Shown here piece by piece: positions 1 through 7,329 of a stretch of 19,753 nt of DNA. The notes beneath the pieces were generated by a model. That model had not been told where the DNA came from. It ran no database searches and saw only the letters and a program-made list of their open reading frames with translations. The stretch's first letter is position 1. Each line of letters opens with the position of its first letter. The position numbers and the translations under genes were made by a program. Origin of the DNA: Bdellovibrionaceae bacterium UBA5009 (lineage in GTDB: Bacteria; Bdellovibrionota; Bdellovibrionia; Bdellovibrionales; Bdellovibrionaceae); assembly GCA_002396665.1 (NCBI GenBank), contig DGYJ01000065.1, positions 1-19,753 on the forward strand. The letters run 5' to 3'.

Positions 1-725
1 AAAATATTTCAGCCAGTTTAGATATAATTTCTTTTGATGTGATTCGTAACTCTTCACAAATGCCCTGTGTCGCCAATGAATCAGGTGTGATGATACAAAA
101 ACTTTGTGGATTTCAAGAGTCAGGAAATCCTGAAGATGGTCAAGTGCAACTTTCAAAAAATATTGAAATGAATGGTCGTCAAATACGTGTGACAATGACA
201 TTAACACATTCTTCAGCATCGGAAGTTTATTCAGAAAATAAAACTACCTTGTATGAACAACAAAGAATGCTAACAAGTCAGTCTGAACAAAACTTTTTAG
301 ACGGTCTTCGAACAGCTGATGTTGTATTTTACAATGGACATTCACGTGACGGCGGTGGTCCAGACTTTGCTCCGCCAGTTCTACGAAGTTCAGATTTGCA
401 TGTGGACTACAATGGATACTATAAGGTCAAAAAAATTGGAATTCGAAAAACTTTATCAGCCATGAAAGAGTCTGGTCGACGTGGAGTTGTTCTTGGGTTG
501 TTTTCATGTTTTTCTAGAAATCATTTTCAAAAAACTTTACAGTCTGCAGATCCAACTCAAAAATTAATTTTAACTGAAGGTGCTATTGATTATCTGAACA
601 CAATGCTGGCTTCCCTAGGCTATCTTGAAGGAATTTTACAAGGCGAGTGCGGCGAAAATCTTGGTCGAATAGTGAAGCAAAATACATGGATTCAGAATGG
701 CTTCAAGTCTTGGAATTTTCGCTAG
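1..725 (+). CDS. Protein with caspase-like His/Cys pair, 5' end outside window
   Basis: The frame is open from base 3, so the gene almost certainly starts upstream; the GTG at 39 is only the first in-frame start codon visible. Numbering from that GTG, two features stand out. A small-residue stretch FYNGHS follows a hydrophobic DVV strand, with His at residue 101. About 56 residues later a second strand ends in LFSCFS, with Cys at residue 157. A His after a beta strand followed by a Cys after the next strand is the layout of clan CD cysteine peptidases (caspase, gingipain and CHAT types). I infer a peptidase-like fold only; the specificity and even the activity are unknown. The sequence between them is rich in Gly and Pro (DGGGPDF). 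No terminator is obvious before the convergent gene that ends at 761. Confidence 0.6.
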   Translation, partial: NISASLDIISFDVIRNSSQMPCVANESGVMIQKLCGFQESGNPEDGQVQLSKNIEMNGRQIRVTMTLTHSSASEVYSENKTTLYEQQRMLTSQSEQNFLDGLRTADVVFYNGHSRDGGGPDFAPPVLRSSDLHVDYNGYYKVKKIGIRKTLSAMKESGRRGVVLGLFSCFSRNHFQKTLQSADPTQKLILTEGAIDYLNTMLASLGYLEGILQGECGENLGRIVKQNTWIQNGFKSWNFR

Positions 726-760
726 CTTAAAAGTGTTTGAGCATTTTGAGAGTTTTTGAT

Positions 761-1573
761 TTAATTTATTTTTTGTTTAGACGTTGAAAATGCAAACAAT
801 GCGCAACTTGTGGCCACTGTCGCATTCAAGGATTCCACATTGGCGGTGGACACAGTGATTTTTTGTTGTGAAGAAATATTTTTGTAATCCTTCAATCGTT
901 GAAAGCCCGGGCCTTCTTCGCCAACAATTAAAAATAAATTTTGAGGCCATTTGAATTTCTCAATCGAAGTGCCATCCAAATCCAATAGGTAAGATGGTTT
1001 AAACTGGTGGACTAATTCCATTTTTGGAAAAGAAATTGTCCGTGAAAAATTCATGTGCAGTGAGGCGCCAGCAGAGCTTTTGATCGCCTTTGGGTGGTAG
1101 GGATGACTAGCTTCTTCTGTTAAGATCATTTTTTGAATTCCAAAGGCCACGGCTGACCTTGTCAGTGCGCCCAAGTTTGATGGATCGCCAAGGGGGCAAA
1201 TAAGTTCTAAGCCGGCGGGTGTAACCATGGGATCTTGTTGTTGAATCGCAGGGGCTTTTAAAAGTAATAAGTTGGAATGGGTTCCAATGATATCAACTTC
1301 TTTAAAAAGAGCCGGTGATAAAAATATTTTTTGAACTTCATTTGCAAATTTGGTTTTTGAAATTATGGACTCGCCACCTGTGACTAAAATCTCTGCTTCC
1401 ATGGGGAATTTTTTTTGCAGGTCCGAGGATTTTGAAGAAAGAAATTCTTGAATTAATTTTTCACCCATCAAAATAAATTGTGACTGCTTTTTGATTCCTG
1501 AACTTGAAGAAAGCTCTTTTAAAGATTTAAAAATAGAATTTTGCGAAGATTCGATGACAACGTCTTTTTTCAT
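761..1573 (-). CDS. SpoU/TrmH-family (SPOUT) RNA 2'-O-methyltransferase
   Basis: This 270-residue protein shows the three SPOUT methyltransferase motifs in order: motif 1 with GDPSNLGALTRSAVAFG (about residues 128-144), motif 2 with LIVGEEGPGF (about 215-224) and motif 3 with ESLNATVA (about 247-254). These form the knotted SAM-binding fold that methylates the 2'-OH of a ribose in rRNA or tRNA. The N-terminal 100 residues would be the substrate-binding part. The Asn and Arg of motif 1 and the Glu of motif 2 are present, so it should be active. It starts 5 bases after the rsmG stop codon and is presumably co-transcribed with it, giving a two-gene RNA-methylation operon. The exact target (23S rRNA or tRNA) cannot be told from sequence alone. 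Confidence 0.9.
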   Translation of the reverse strand: MKKDVVIESSQNSIFKSLKELSSSSGIKKQSQFILMGEKLIQEFLSSKSSDLQKKFPMEAEILVTGGESIISKTKFANEVQKIFLSPALFKEVDIIGTHSNLLLLKAPAIQQQDPMVTPAGLELICPLGDPSNLGALTRSAVAFGIQKMILTEEASHPYHPKAIKSSAGASLHMNFSRTISFPKMELVHQFKPSYLLDLDGTSIEKFKWPQNLFLIVGEEGPGFQRLKDYKNISSQQKITVSTANVESLNATVATSCALFAFSTSKQKIN

Positions 1574-1578
1574 AGGGA

Positions 1579-2355
1579 TTAATCTTCGTCTTCAGGCAAG
1601 GGGGTGTTTTTAATTTTTTGATAGATGACAAGGCGGCGCTCATGGGGAGTTTTTGGTAAACTATAGGCAATATCTTTTTCAAGTTTATAGTATTCAGACC
1701 ATTCTTTTTGCGCTTCTTTAATTTCGGGATCAACACCCGGGCCCTTCATAAAGAAAACTTTTCCGCCCAACTGAACGCAGTATTGTACTCTGCGCAGTGT
1801 ATTTGAAATGTCTTCAACGGCACGGGTGATAACACCTTGAACAGGGTAAACAAAGGTCTCGTCAATGTTCCGGCCAACAATATCTAAATTTTGCAATTTC
1901 ATTTCATCGCGAACAGACTTCAAAAATTCCACTCGCTTTTGCACCCCTTCGGCTAAAATAATTTTTTGATCGGGGTTCATAATTTTTAAAGGGATACCTG
2001 GTAAGCCTGGGCCAGTGCCCATATCCACCAAAGGAAAAACAAGGGGATCGTGCTGAAGAATAATCAATGAATCAATAAAGTGTTTGATGGCAATATCGCG
2101 AAATTTTAAAAGCCGTGTGAAGTTTTCGTTCTTTTGGTTATTCATAAGCAAGGTGTAGTAATGACTGAGTTGTTGTCTTTGGGCGTGGCTGACAAGGTCG
2201 AAATCGTGATTGCGAAAGATGTCTGCAAGGCGATCATTGGCTTCGTTTAATGAATAAACTTGTTCTGGTTTTTTATGGGTCCCAAGGGTGGTTCTTGGGC
2301 CTGTTTTTTGGCGCTCTTTATAGGGGGAATAGTTTTTGTCGTTCTTATGGGCCAT
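1579..2355 (-). CDS. rsmG: 16S rRNA (guanine-527-N7)-methyltransferase RsmG
   Basis: RsmG (GidB) uses SAM to methylate N7 of G527 in 16S rRNA. The SAM-binding signature VDMGTGPGLPGIPL lies at about residues 110-123, followed by the ILAEG acidic strand and the family's TRAVEDI segment. At 258 residues it is longer than usual (about 205-240), because of a basic, probably disordered N-terminal extension of about 35 residues. The ATG at 2355 has no Shine-Dalgarno sequence, and a good promoter ends 5 bases upstream of it, so translation may be leaderless. The SPOUT methyltransferase gene follows directly. The gene is divergent from pheS. Confidence 0.93.
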   Translation of the reverse strand: MAHKNDKNYSPYKERQKTGPRTTLGTHKKPEQVYSLNEANDRLADIFRNHDFDLVSHAQRQQLSHYYTLLMNNQKNENFTRLLKFRDIAIKHFIDSLIILQHDPLVFPLVDMGTGPGLPGIPLKIMNPDQKIILAEGVQKRVEFLKSVRDEMKLQNLDIVGRNIDETFVYPVQGVITRAVEDISNTLRRVQYCVQLGGKVFFMKGPGVDPEIKEAQKEWSEYYKLEKDIAYSLPKTPHERRLVIYQKIKNTPLPEDED

Positions 2356-2360
2356 GACCT

Positions 2361-2389
2361 TTTATGAGGGGACTTGGGCGCCATGTCAA
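2361..2389 (-). promoter_or_regulatory. Predicted sigma70 promoter of rsmG, leaderless geometry
   Basis: On the minus strand a consensus -35 TTGACA (2389-2384) is followed by a 17-base spacer and CATAAA (2366-2361). Only five bases separate the -10 box from the rsmG ATG, so transcription should begin at or within a base or two of the A of the start codon. Confidence 0.6.
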
Positions 2390-2414
2390 GGGCCTTGTAA
2401 AAGGTCCTAAATCG

Positions 2415-2443
2415 TTGAAATGACTTCGATCATCAAGCATATT
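2415..2443 (+). promoter_or_regulatory. Predicted sigma70 promoter of pheS, leaderless geometry
   Basis: TTGAAA (2415-2420), a 17-base spacer and CATATT (2438-2443). The pheS ATG is at 2451, seven bases past the -10 box. The AGGGG at 2445-2449 would lie at or upstream of the transcript start and is also only one base from the ATG, too close to act as a normal ribosome binding site. Confidence 0.5.
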
Positions 2444-2450
2444 CAGGGGC

Positions 2451-3482
2451 ATGAGTGAAACAGACAAACAACTGCAAGAAATATCCGATGAGGCCTTGAA
2501 GGCCTTTAACTCCAGCGAAAATTCAAAAGCACTTTACGATGAAAAAGTAAAGTTTTTGGGGAAAAGTGGTCGCCTCACTGAAATGATGAAGTTGATGGCG
2601 AAATTAAGCCCTGAAGAAAAGAAAAGTTTCGGGCAAAAAGTGAACGAAGTTAAAATTCGTTTAGAAAGTGCCTACTCTAACGCTGAAGAAAATTTAAAGC
2701 GAAAAGAAATTGAAGCCTCCATGTTAGCTGAAGAAGTGGACATGACACTGCCTTCGGTAAAACCGCCGACTGGTGGGCCCCACCCTGTCTTCCAAGTGAT
2801 GGATGAAATTGTTACAATTTTAAGTCGCCTTGGCTACAGTCTACGAACGGGTCCATTGATCGAAAAAGACTATTATAATTTTGAAGCCTTAAATATTCCG
2901 CCGAATCATCCAGCGCGGGATATGCAGGACACTTTCTTTGTGGATCAAACCCATGTTTTACGAACTCACACAAGTCCCATTCAAATCCATTCCTTAGAGA
3001 GCGAACAGTTGCCATTAAGAATTATTGGAACGGGTGGGGTTTTTCGTGTCGATAGCGATGTTTCGCATTTACCACACTTTCATCAAATTGAAGGCATGTG
3101 TGTGGATCGCAAAGTTTCCATGGCGGATTTAAAAGGAACAATTGCTTTTTTTGTTGGGGAATTTTTTGGCAAAGGTTTGAAGACAAGATTCCGTCCAAGC
3201 TTTTTTCCGTTCACAGAGCCCAGCGCAGAAGTGGATTGCCAATGTCCAATCTGTAAAGGCAATGGCTGCAGCTTGTGCAAACAATCGGGTTGGATTGAAA
3301 TTGGTGGTTGTGGTCTGGTGAATCCAAAAGTTTTTGAGCATGCTAAAATTAAATACCCTGAATGGCAGGGTTTTGCCTTTGGTTTCGGACTTGAGCGCAT
3401 GGCAATTATTAAATATGGAATCGATGATATTCGATTGTTACCCGAAAATGATGTTCGGTTTTTAAGGCAGATGTCGATATGA
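2451..3482 (+). CDS. pheS: Phenylalanyl-tRNA synthetase alpha subunit
   Basis: The alpha subunit of the (alpha-beta)2 class II synthetase that charges tRNA-Phe. The N-terminal 90 residues are a charged coiled coil that contacts tRNA. The catalytic core shows class II motif 1 (HPVFQVMDEI, about 111-120), the RTHTSP segment (171-176), motif 2 around FRVDSDVSHLPHFHQIEG (198-215) and motif 3 GFGLERMAI (311-319). Between motifs 2 and 3 it carries a compact cysteine cluster, C263, C265, C268, C273 and C276, spaced like a zinc-binding knuckle. Similar clusters occur in PheS of several bacterial groups. The length of 343 residues is normal. Its stop overlaps the pheT start in ATGA. Confidence 0.97.
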   Translation: MSETDKQLQEISDEALKAFNSSENSKALYDEKVKFLGKSGRLTEMMKLMAKLSPEEKKSFGQKVNEVKIRLESAYSNAEENLKRKEIEASMLAEEVDMTLPSVKPPTGGPHPVFQVMDEIVTILSRLGYSLRTGPLIEKDYYNFEALNIPPNHPARDMQDTFFVDQTHVLRTHTSPIQIHSLESEQLPLRIIGTGGVFRVDSDVSHLPHFHQIEGMCVDRKVSMADLKGTIAFFVGEFFGKGLKTRFRPSFFPFTEPSAEVDCQCPICKGNGCSLCKQSGWIEIGGCGLVNPKVFEHAKIKYPEWQGFAFGFGLERMAIIKYGIDDIRLLPENDVRFLRQMSI

Positions 3483-5941
3483 AATTAAGTCTTCAATGGA
3501 TAAATGAATTTGTAGAAGTGGATGATTACTTTACTCAGCCAGAAGTTTTAGCAGAAAAGCTGACTCGTGCGGGCCTTGAGGTTGAAGAGATTATCAATCG
3601 TCGAAAAGATTATGATCATGTTGTGATTGGTTTAATTTTAGAAAAAGACAAGCATCCCAACGCTGACAAACTTAGTCTTTGCCGTGTGACCACGGGCGAA
3701 GGGGTTGTTCATCAGATCGTTTGCGGAGCCCAAAACCACAAGTCAGGTGACCGCGTGGTGGTCGCTTTGCCAGGGGCTGTGCTGCCAGGGAATTTTCAAA
3801 TCAAGCAATCCAGCATTCGTGGGGTCGAGTCTTCGGGAATGCTTTGTTCGTTGAAAGAATTAGCTTTGGCAGAAGAAAGCCAAGGCATCGAAATTTTACC
3901 AACAGATGCGCCCGTAGGAACTGCCTTTGCGGACTACAAAGGATTGAATGATATTATTTTTGAACTGAAGGTAACGCCAAACCGTGCTGACTGTTTAAGT
4001 CACTTTGGTTTAGCCCGGGAAATTTCGTGTTTGTTGGGGCGTGAAATTAAAACCCACGAACCGAAATTTGAAATTTCTGCCCAATCCACAAAGAAAGAAT
4101 TTGCCTTAGAAGTGAAGTCGACGGATTTGTGTCCTCGCTACACAGGAAGATTTATTTCAAATGTGGCGATCAAACCAAGTCCTGATTGGCTAAAACGTCG
4201 TCTTGAAAGTCTGGGTTTGAAGTCAATCAACAATGTTGTCGATGCTACAAACTACGTGATGATGGAATATGGTCAGCCCATGCACGCCTTTGATGCGGAC
4301 CAAATTCAAGGTCGAAAAATTATTGTCGACGTGGCCCAGCCCGATGAAAAAATGATAAGTCTTGATGGCTCGACTTTAAATCTTAAAACTAAACATTTAA
4401 CGATTCGTGATTCGTCACGTGTTGTTTGCTTGGCCGGTGTTGTCGGTGGCCAAAACAGTGGCGTTTCTGAAAATACAAAAAATATTTTTTTAGAAGCGGC
4501 TTTCTTTTTACCACAGGTTGTTCGCCAGGCCTCCAGGGATTTAGGCGTTGAAACAGATTCGGCCTACCGTTTTAGCCGTGGTGTGGATCCTGATTCAACA
4601 ATGCGGGCTTCATTGCGAGCAACGGAACTGATCACGCAGCTGGCGGGTGGTGTAGCCTATGGTGACCCCTATGATGTTTACCCATCCCCAGTGGCAAAAA
4701 AAGTTGTGACCGTCAAAGCGCAAAATGTGACTGAACGTTTGGGTTACACCATCGATGAAAAATTATTAGTGGATTATATGAAGCGTTTGGGGGCATCGGT
4801 TAAGGAAACAAAAGCTGCTACGCCAGAGGCGTCTGGTGAATATGAAGTCGAGATGCCACTGTTTCGCTTTGATTTAGAAAGTGAAATTGATTTGGTCGAA
4901 GAGTACGCCCGGCTTGCAGGATATGATTTAATTCCAGAAAGTTTGCCAGTCTTTGCAAAATCACCAACCGCCCATGATAAAAATTATATTTTAAATCGAA
5001 AGACTGCTCGCATATTCATGGGCGAAGGTTTTTACCAGGCCTTTAACTTTGCCTTTGTTGGCGCCCAAGAAGAGGCCCAGTTTTTAGGATTAAAAACTAA
5101 AATGAATGGCATTGGACTGAGTCTTGGTGAAGATCCTGTACGTTTGCTGAATCCATTGAACGAGCAAATCAATGTGATGAGGTCCTGCCTTAGCTACGGT
5201 TTGTTTCAAAATGTTTTGACGAACTTTAGAAAAGGAAATCATTTCGGAAGGCTTTTTGAAATCGGAATGAGCTTTCAAAAAGGTGAAGAGGGTGCTTTTA
5301 AAGAAAATCTACGCCTGGGTTTAGCGGCCTGGGGACAGGTTCAAAATCTTTGGACGCAAACACAAAAGCATCCACTGATTTTTGAAGTTAAATCCAGTGT
5401 TGAGCAGTGGTTGAAGCAGCAAAATATTTCTGCCTTTTCATGGGTGACTCCGCAGGATAGATCTTTGATTCCAAATTTTTGTCATCTTGGTCAATTTGCA
5501 GAGCTTGTGGTCGAGGGTCAAAAAGTAGGCTACTTATCGACTTTGCATCCAAGCCTTCGAGATGAAAATAAAATCCGCGAAAGTGTTGTGTTGGCAGAAA
5601 TTAACTTGGATGTTTTATACAAGGGGCAGCCAAGGCCAAATCGTTTTGGATCTTTATCACAGTATCCTTCAGTGGAGCGTGACTTTGCCTTTGTCATGAA
5701 AAAATCTGTTCGTGTTGATGAAGTGATGAAGGCGATGAAGAAGATTGCTGGGGCCTTGCTGGTGAAGACAGAGGTTTTTGATCTTTACGAGGGCGAAAAA
5801 TTAATGCTTGGGCAAAAGTCCGTGGCATTTCGTCTGACTTTTCAAGACCAAAATGCCACACTGCAAGATAAAACGATCAGCGATTTGCAGCAAAAACTGG
5901 TTGAGGGATTAGAAAATCAATTGGGATTAAGCTTAAGATAA
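3479..5941 (+). CDS. pheT: Phenylalanyl-tRNA synthetase beta subunit
   Basis: The large subunit, 820 residues, normal for the bacterial family. In order it has the EMAP-II-like tRNA-binding OB fold (about 40-150, with HPNADKLSLCRV), the B3/B4 editing domain (about 210-390, with NNVVDATNYVM and MHAFDAD), the B5 domain (about 400-475), a catalytic-like core, and the C-terminal ferredoxin-fold anticodon-binding domain from about residue 720 (QYPSVERDFAFV). It starts in the 4-base ATGA overlap with pheS, so the two subunits should be translationally coupled at 1:1. The B3/B4 domain hydrolyses mischarged Tyr-tRNA-Phe in known homologues. No terminator separates it from ihfA. Confidence 0.97.
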   Translation: MKLSLQWINEFVEVDDYFTQPEVLAEKLTRAGLEVEEIINRRKDYDHVVIGLILEKDKHPNADKLSLCRVTTGEGVVHQIVCGAQNHKSGDRVVVALPGAVLPGNFQIKQSSIRGVESSGMLCSLKELALAEESQGIEILPTDAPVGTAFADYKGLNDIIFELKVTPNRADCLSHFGLAREISCLLGREIKTHEPKFEISAQSTKKEFALEVKSTDLCPRYTGRFISNVAIKPSPDWLKRRLESLGLKSINNVVDATNYVMMEYGQPMHAFDADQIQGRKIIVDVAQPDEKMISLDGSTLNLKTKHLTIRDSSRVVCLAGVVGGQNSGVSENTKNIFLEAAFFLPQVVRQASRDLGVETDSAYRFSRGVDPDSTMRASLRATELITQLAGGVAYGDPYDVYPSPVAKKVVTVKAQNVTERLGYTIDEKLLVDYMKRLGASVKETKAATPEASGEYEVEMPLFRFDLESEIDLVEEYARLAGYDLIPESLPVFAKSPTAHDKNYILNRKTARIFMGEGFYQAFNFAFVGAQEEAQFLGLKTKMNGIGLSLGEDPVRLLNPLNEQINVMRSCLSYGLFQNVLTNFRKGNHFGRLFEIGMSFQKGEEGAFKENLRLGLAAWGQVQNLWTQTQKHPLIFEVKSSVEQWLKQQNISAFSWVTPQDRSLIPNFCHLGQFAELVVEGQKVGYLSTLHPSLRDENKIRESVVLAEINLDVLYKGQPRPNRFGSLSQYPSVERDFAFVMKKSVRVDEVMKAMKKIAGALLVKTEVFDLYEGEKLMLGQKSVAFRLTFQDQNATLQDKTISDLQQKLVEGLENQLGLSLR

Positions 5942-6036
5942 ATTCTTTATTGTTTTCAATCACTTGTTGATGTTGAATATTCAAATCGGTCCATTGAATT
6001 GGATCTAGTCTGTTGTGACAGGGAGTGAACTTCGCT

Positions 6037-6387
6037 ATGGCGGGACAAAATTTAGGCAAGTCGACAATGACCAAGGCCGATATCGTTGAAAAAGTTTATC
6101 AAAAAATTGGCTTCTCTAAAAAAGAAGCTTCTGAACTTGTGGAAATGGTTTTTGGAACATTGAAAGATGTTTTACAAAACGGTGAAAAAGTTAAAATTTC
6201 TGGTTTTGGAAATTTTGTTGTTCGTGGCAAAAACGAAAGAATTGGTCGCAATCCGCAAACGGGCGAACAGATTAAAATTTCTGCTCGCCGAGTTTTAACG
6301 TTTAGACCGTCACAGGTGTTGAAGGCCATGTTGAATGGCGAAGAGTATTCGCATCTTAAAGATGACGACGACGATGATGAGGAATAA
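6037..6387 (+). CDS. ihfA: Integration host factor alpha subunit (HU/IHF family)
   Basis: A DNA-bending nucleoid protein of about 116 residues. It has the family's helical start (MTKADIVEKVYQ), the GEKVKISGFGNF turn and the minor-groove arm RNPQTGEQIKI with its intercalating Pro, then a FRPSQ motif. The pheS-pheT-ihfA order is the one known from many Proteobacteria, which supports IhfA over HU. I chose the ATG at 6037 because AGGGAG (6020-6025) sits 11 bases before it; a GTG at 6025 overlaps that site, and an ATG at 6067 lacks one. Unusually, the protein ends in a run of six Asp and two Glu, a short acidic tail on an otherwise basic DNA-binding protein. Confidence 0.92.
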   Translation: MAGQNLGKSTMTKADIVEKVYQKIGFSKKEASELVEMVFGTLKDVLQNGEKVKISGFGNFVVRGKNERIGRNPQTGEQIKISARRVLTFRPSQVLKAMLNGEEYSHLKDDDDDDEE

Positions 6388-6391
6388 TTGA

Positions 6392-6934
6392 ATGATTGAA
6401 ATCAACAAAAGCCCTCAAGAAATTGAAATGTTCAGTTCTTTAAATCAAAAAAAAGAAGTGGATTTTATTGAAACAATTGCCCCGGCCACTGCAGCGGCAA
6501 TGACGGCAGAGGTCCATTCTTTACAAGGAATGATGTCTTTGCCGGCGGCTTTGTGTGATGAAGAGCTTTTGCGCGAATTGAATACGATCCCTGATCAAAT
6601 GGGATTTAAAATCGGTGATGTGGCAGATTTGCTGAACATCAAACAATATGTTTTAAGATACTGGGAAAGTGAATTTGAAGTTTTAAAGCCGAAGAAGGCT
6701 TCAAACAATCAAAGATTGTACACTCGTAAAGATGTTGAAAATGCTTTTTTAATTCGCAAACTTTTGCATCGTGATCGCTTTTCGATTGAAGGGGCTCGTC
6801 ACGCTTTGAAAGAATTAAAAGCCCATGTCAGAAAAGAAAAAGATTTTTCACAGGTGATCAGTAAGATCGAAAATATACAGGATCGAGTGGATGATCTTGT
6901 GGCCGACATACGTCGTGCACGTCAGTTGTTTTAA
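6392..6934 (+). CDS. MerR-family transcriptional regulator
   Basis: A 180-residue protein with a MerR-type winged helix-turn-helix at about residues 72-138: KIGDVADLLN, then LRYWESEF (the MerR recognition and wing segment), RLYTRKDVE, and the IRKLLHRDRFSIEGARHAL second helix pair. It has a 70-residue N-terminal extension without recognisable motif and a C-terminal coiled coil (about 155-175) that should mediate dimerisation. No Cys-based metal site is visible, so no inducer can be named. It starts 4 bases after ihfA and is the last protein gene of the pheST-ihfA operon. A MerR protein directly after ihfA is a recurrent arrangement in delta-proteobacteria and relatives. Confidence 0.9.
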   Translation: MIEINKSPQEIEMFSSLNQKKEVDFIETIAPATAAAMTAEVHSLQGMMSLPAALCDEELLRELNTIPDQMGFKIGDVADLLNIKQYVLRYWESEFEVLKPKKASNNQRLYTRKDVENAFLIRKLLHRDRFSIEGARHALKELKAHVRKEKDFSQVISKIENIQDRVDDLVADIRRARQLF

Positions 6935-6945
6935 CAAAGAACAGT

Positions 6946-7022
6946 CAGCGTGTGGCGCAGCTTGGTAGCGCGTTTGCTTGGGGTGCAAAAGGTCGCTGGT
7001 TCAAATCCAGTCACGCTGACCA
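6946..7022 (+). tRNA. tRNA-Pro (anticodon GGG)
   Basis: A complete cloverleaf of 77 bases including an encoded CCA. The acceptor stem CAGCGTG pairs perfectly with CACGCTG, with the C1-G72 pair and A73 discriminator typical of bacterial tRNA-Pro. The D arm is GCGC/GCGC. The anticodon stem TTTGC/GCAAA encloses the loop TTGGGGT, giving anticodon GGG with G at position 37. The variable loop has 5 bases and the T arm is GCTGG-TTCAAAT-CCAGT. It starts 11 bases after the merR stop and is probably processed from that transcript. Its 3' end is repeated downstream at 7269-7287. Confidence 0.97.
7003..7021 (+). repeat. att-like direct repeat, left copy (tRNA-Pro 3' end)
   Basis: AAATCCAGTCACGCTGACC, the last part of the T loop through the acceptor stem of tRNA-Pro, is repeated without mismatch at 7269-7287. 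A duplicated tRNA 3' end in direct orientation is the usual footprint of an element inserted at a tRNA gene that keeps the tRNA intact. Confidence 0.7.
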
Positions 7023-7135
7023 CTCTCTCTACCTCCCTACAAAAAATTTCGAACATGCGTTTTGTCACTCGTTTGCAAAGGCAAACTCGCGCCAAAGCCG
7101 AACTTATTTTTTGTAGGGAGGTAGAGAGAGTGGTC
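7018..7135. repeat. Perfect 30-bp inverted repeat with 58-base loop
   Basis: Arms at 7018-7047 and 7106-7135 are perfect reverse complements (left arm starts GACCACTCTCTCTACC, right arm ends GGTAGAGAGAGTGGTC). The left arm begins inside the tRNA, so the last five tRNA bases (GACCA) are part of the palindrome. The loop itself contains a smaller stem, GTTTGC-AAAG-GCAAAC. A U run does not follow the right arm, so it is not a standard terminator. Confidence 0.9.
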
Positions 7136-7287
7136 GTTCAAGATGACGTGGTATTCGAGCAGCGTATGTGACGAAAGCTGGGAGCTTGGTTCACTCGGAG
7201 CGCAGGAGGCGCGGAGAGCACGCAAGCCCTGAGCGATAGCGAAGGGTCAAGGCCAGGAGGGCCGAGATAAATCCAGTCACGCTGACC
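7129..7287. repeat. G+C-rich intergenic repeat, copy 1 (full length)
   Basis: Matches copy 2 at 9661-9760 in two blocks, 72 of 77 bases (7129-7205) and 21 of 23 (7257-7279). Copy 1 has 51 additional bases (7206-7256) bounded by a CAGGAGG direct repeat (7203-7209 and 7254-7260). It ends in the full tRNA-Pro 3' end copy. Short stems such as GGCC-AGGAG-GGCC suggest a structured RNA or DNA. Confidence 0.8.
7269..7287 (+). repeat. att-like direct repeat, right copy
   Basis: The second exact copy of the 19-base tRNA-Pro 3' end. It has no upstream tRNA body and cannot fold as a tRNA; it closes the 266-bp insertion. Confidence 0.7.
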
Positions 7288-7329
7288 CCAATTAATACCC
7301 CAGACGGATTTTTGACCTCTCTAGCCTCA

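Larger units (their letters stand above)
7022..7287. mobile_element. 266-bp non-coding insertion at the tRNA-Pro 3' end
   Basis: The segment between the two copies of the tRNA 3' end, counting one copy. It holds a 30-bp inverted repeat at its left side and a G+C-rich repeat (7129-7287) on its right, and no believable coding sequence. The G+C-rich half differs strongly from the surrounding AT-rich DNA. There is no integrase within the window, so if mobile it is non-autonomous or a remnant. The 300-base stretch from the tRNA to the next gene at 7330 contains nothing else that I can identify. Confidence 0.45.

Noticed and set aside
3083..3400. Minus-strand open frames inside pheS
   Set aside because: Shadows of the strongly conserved pheS reading frame.
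6950..7225. Open frames across the tRNA and the inverted repeat (6950-7171 plus, 7037-7225 minus)
   Set aside because: They run through the tRNA body and a palindrome, have no ribosome binding site and no protein-like composition; they are by-products of the repeat.
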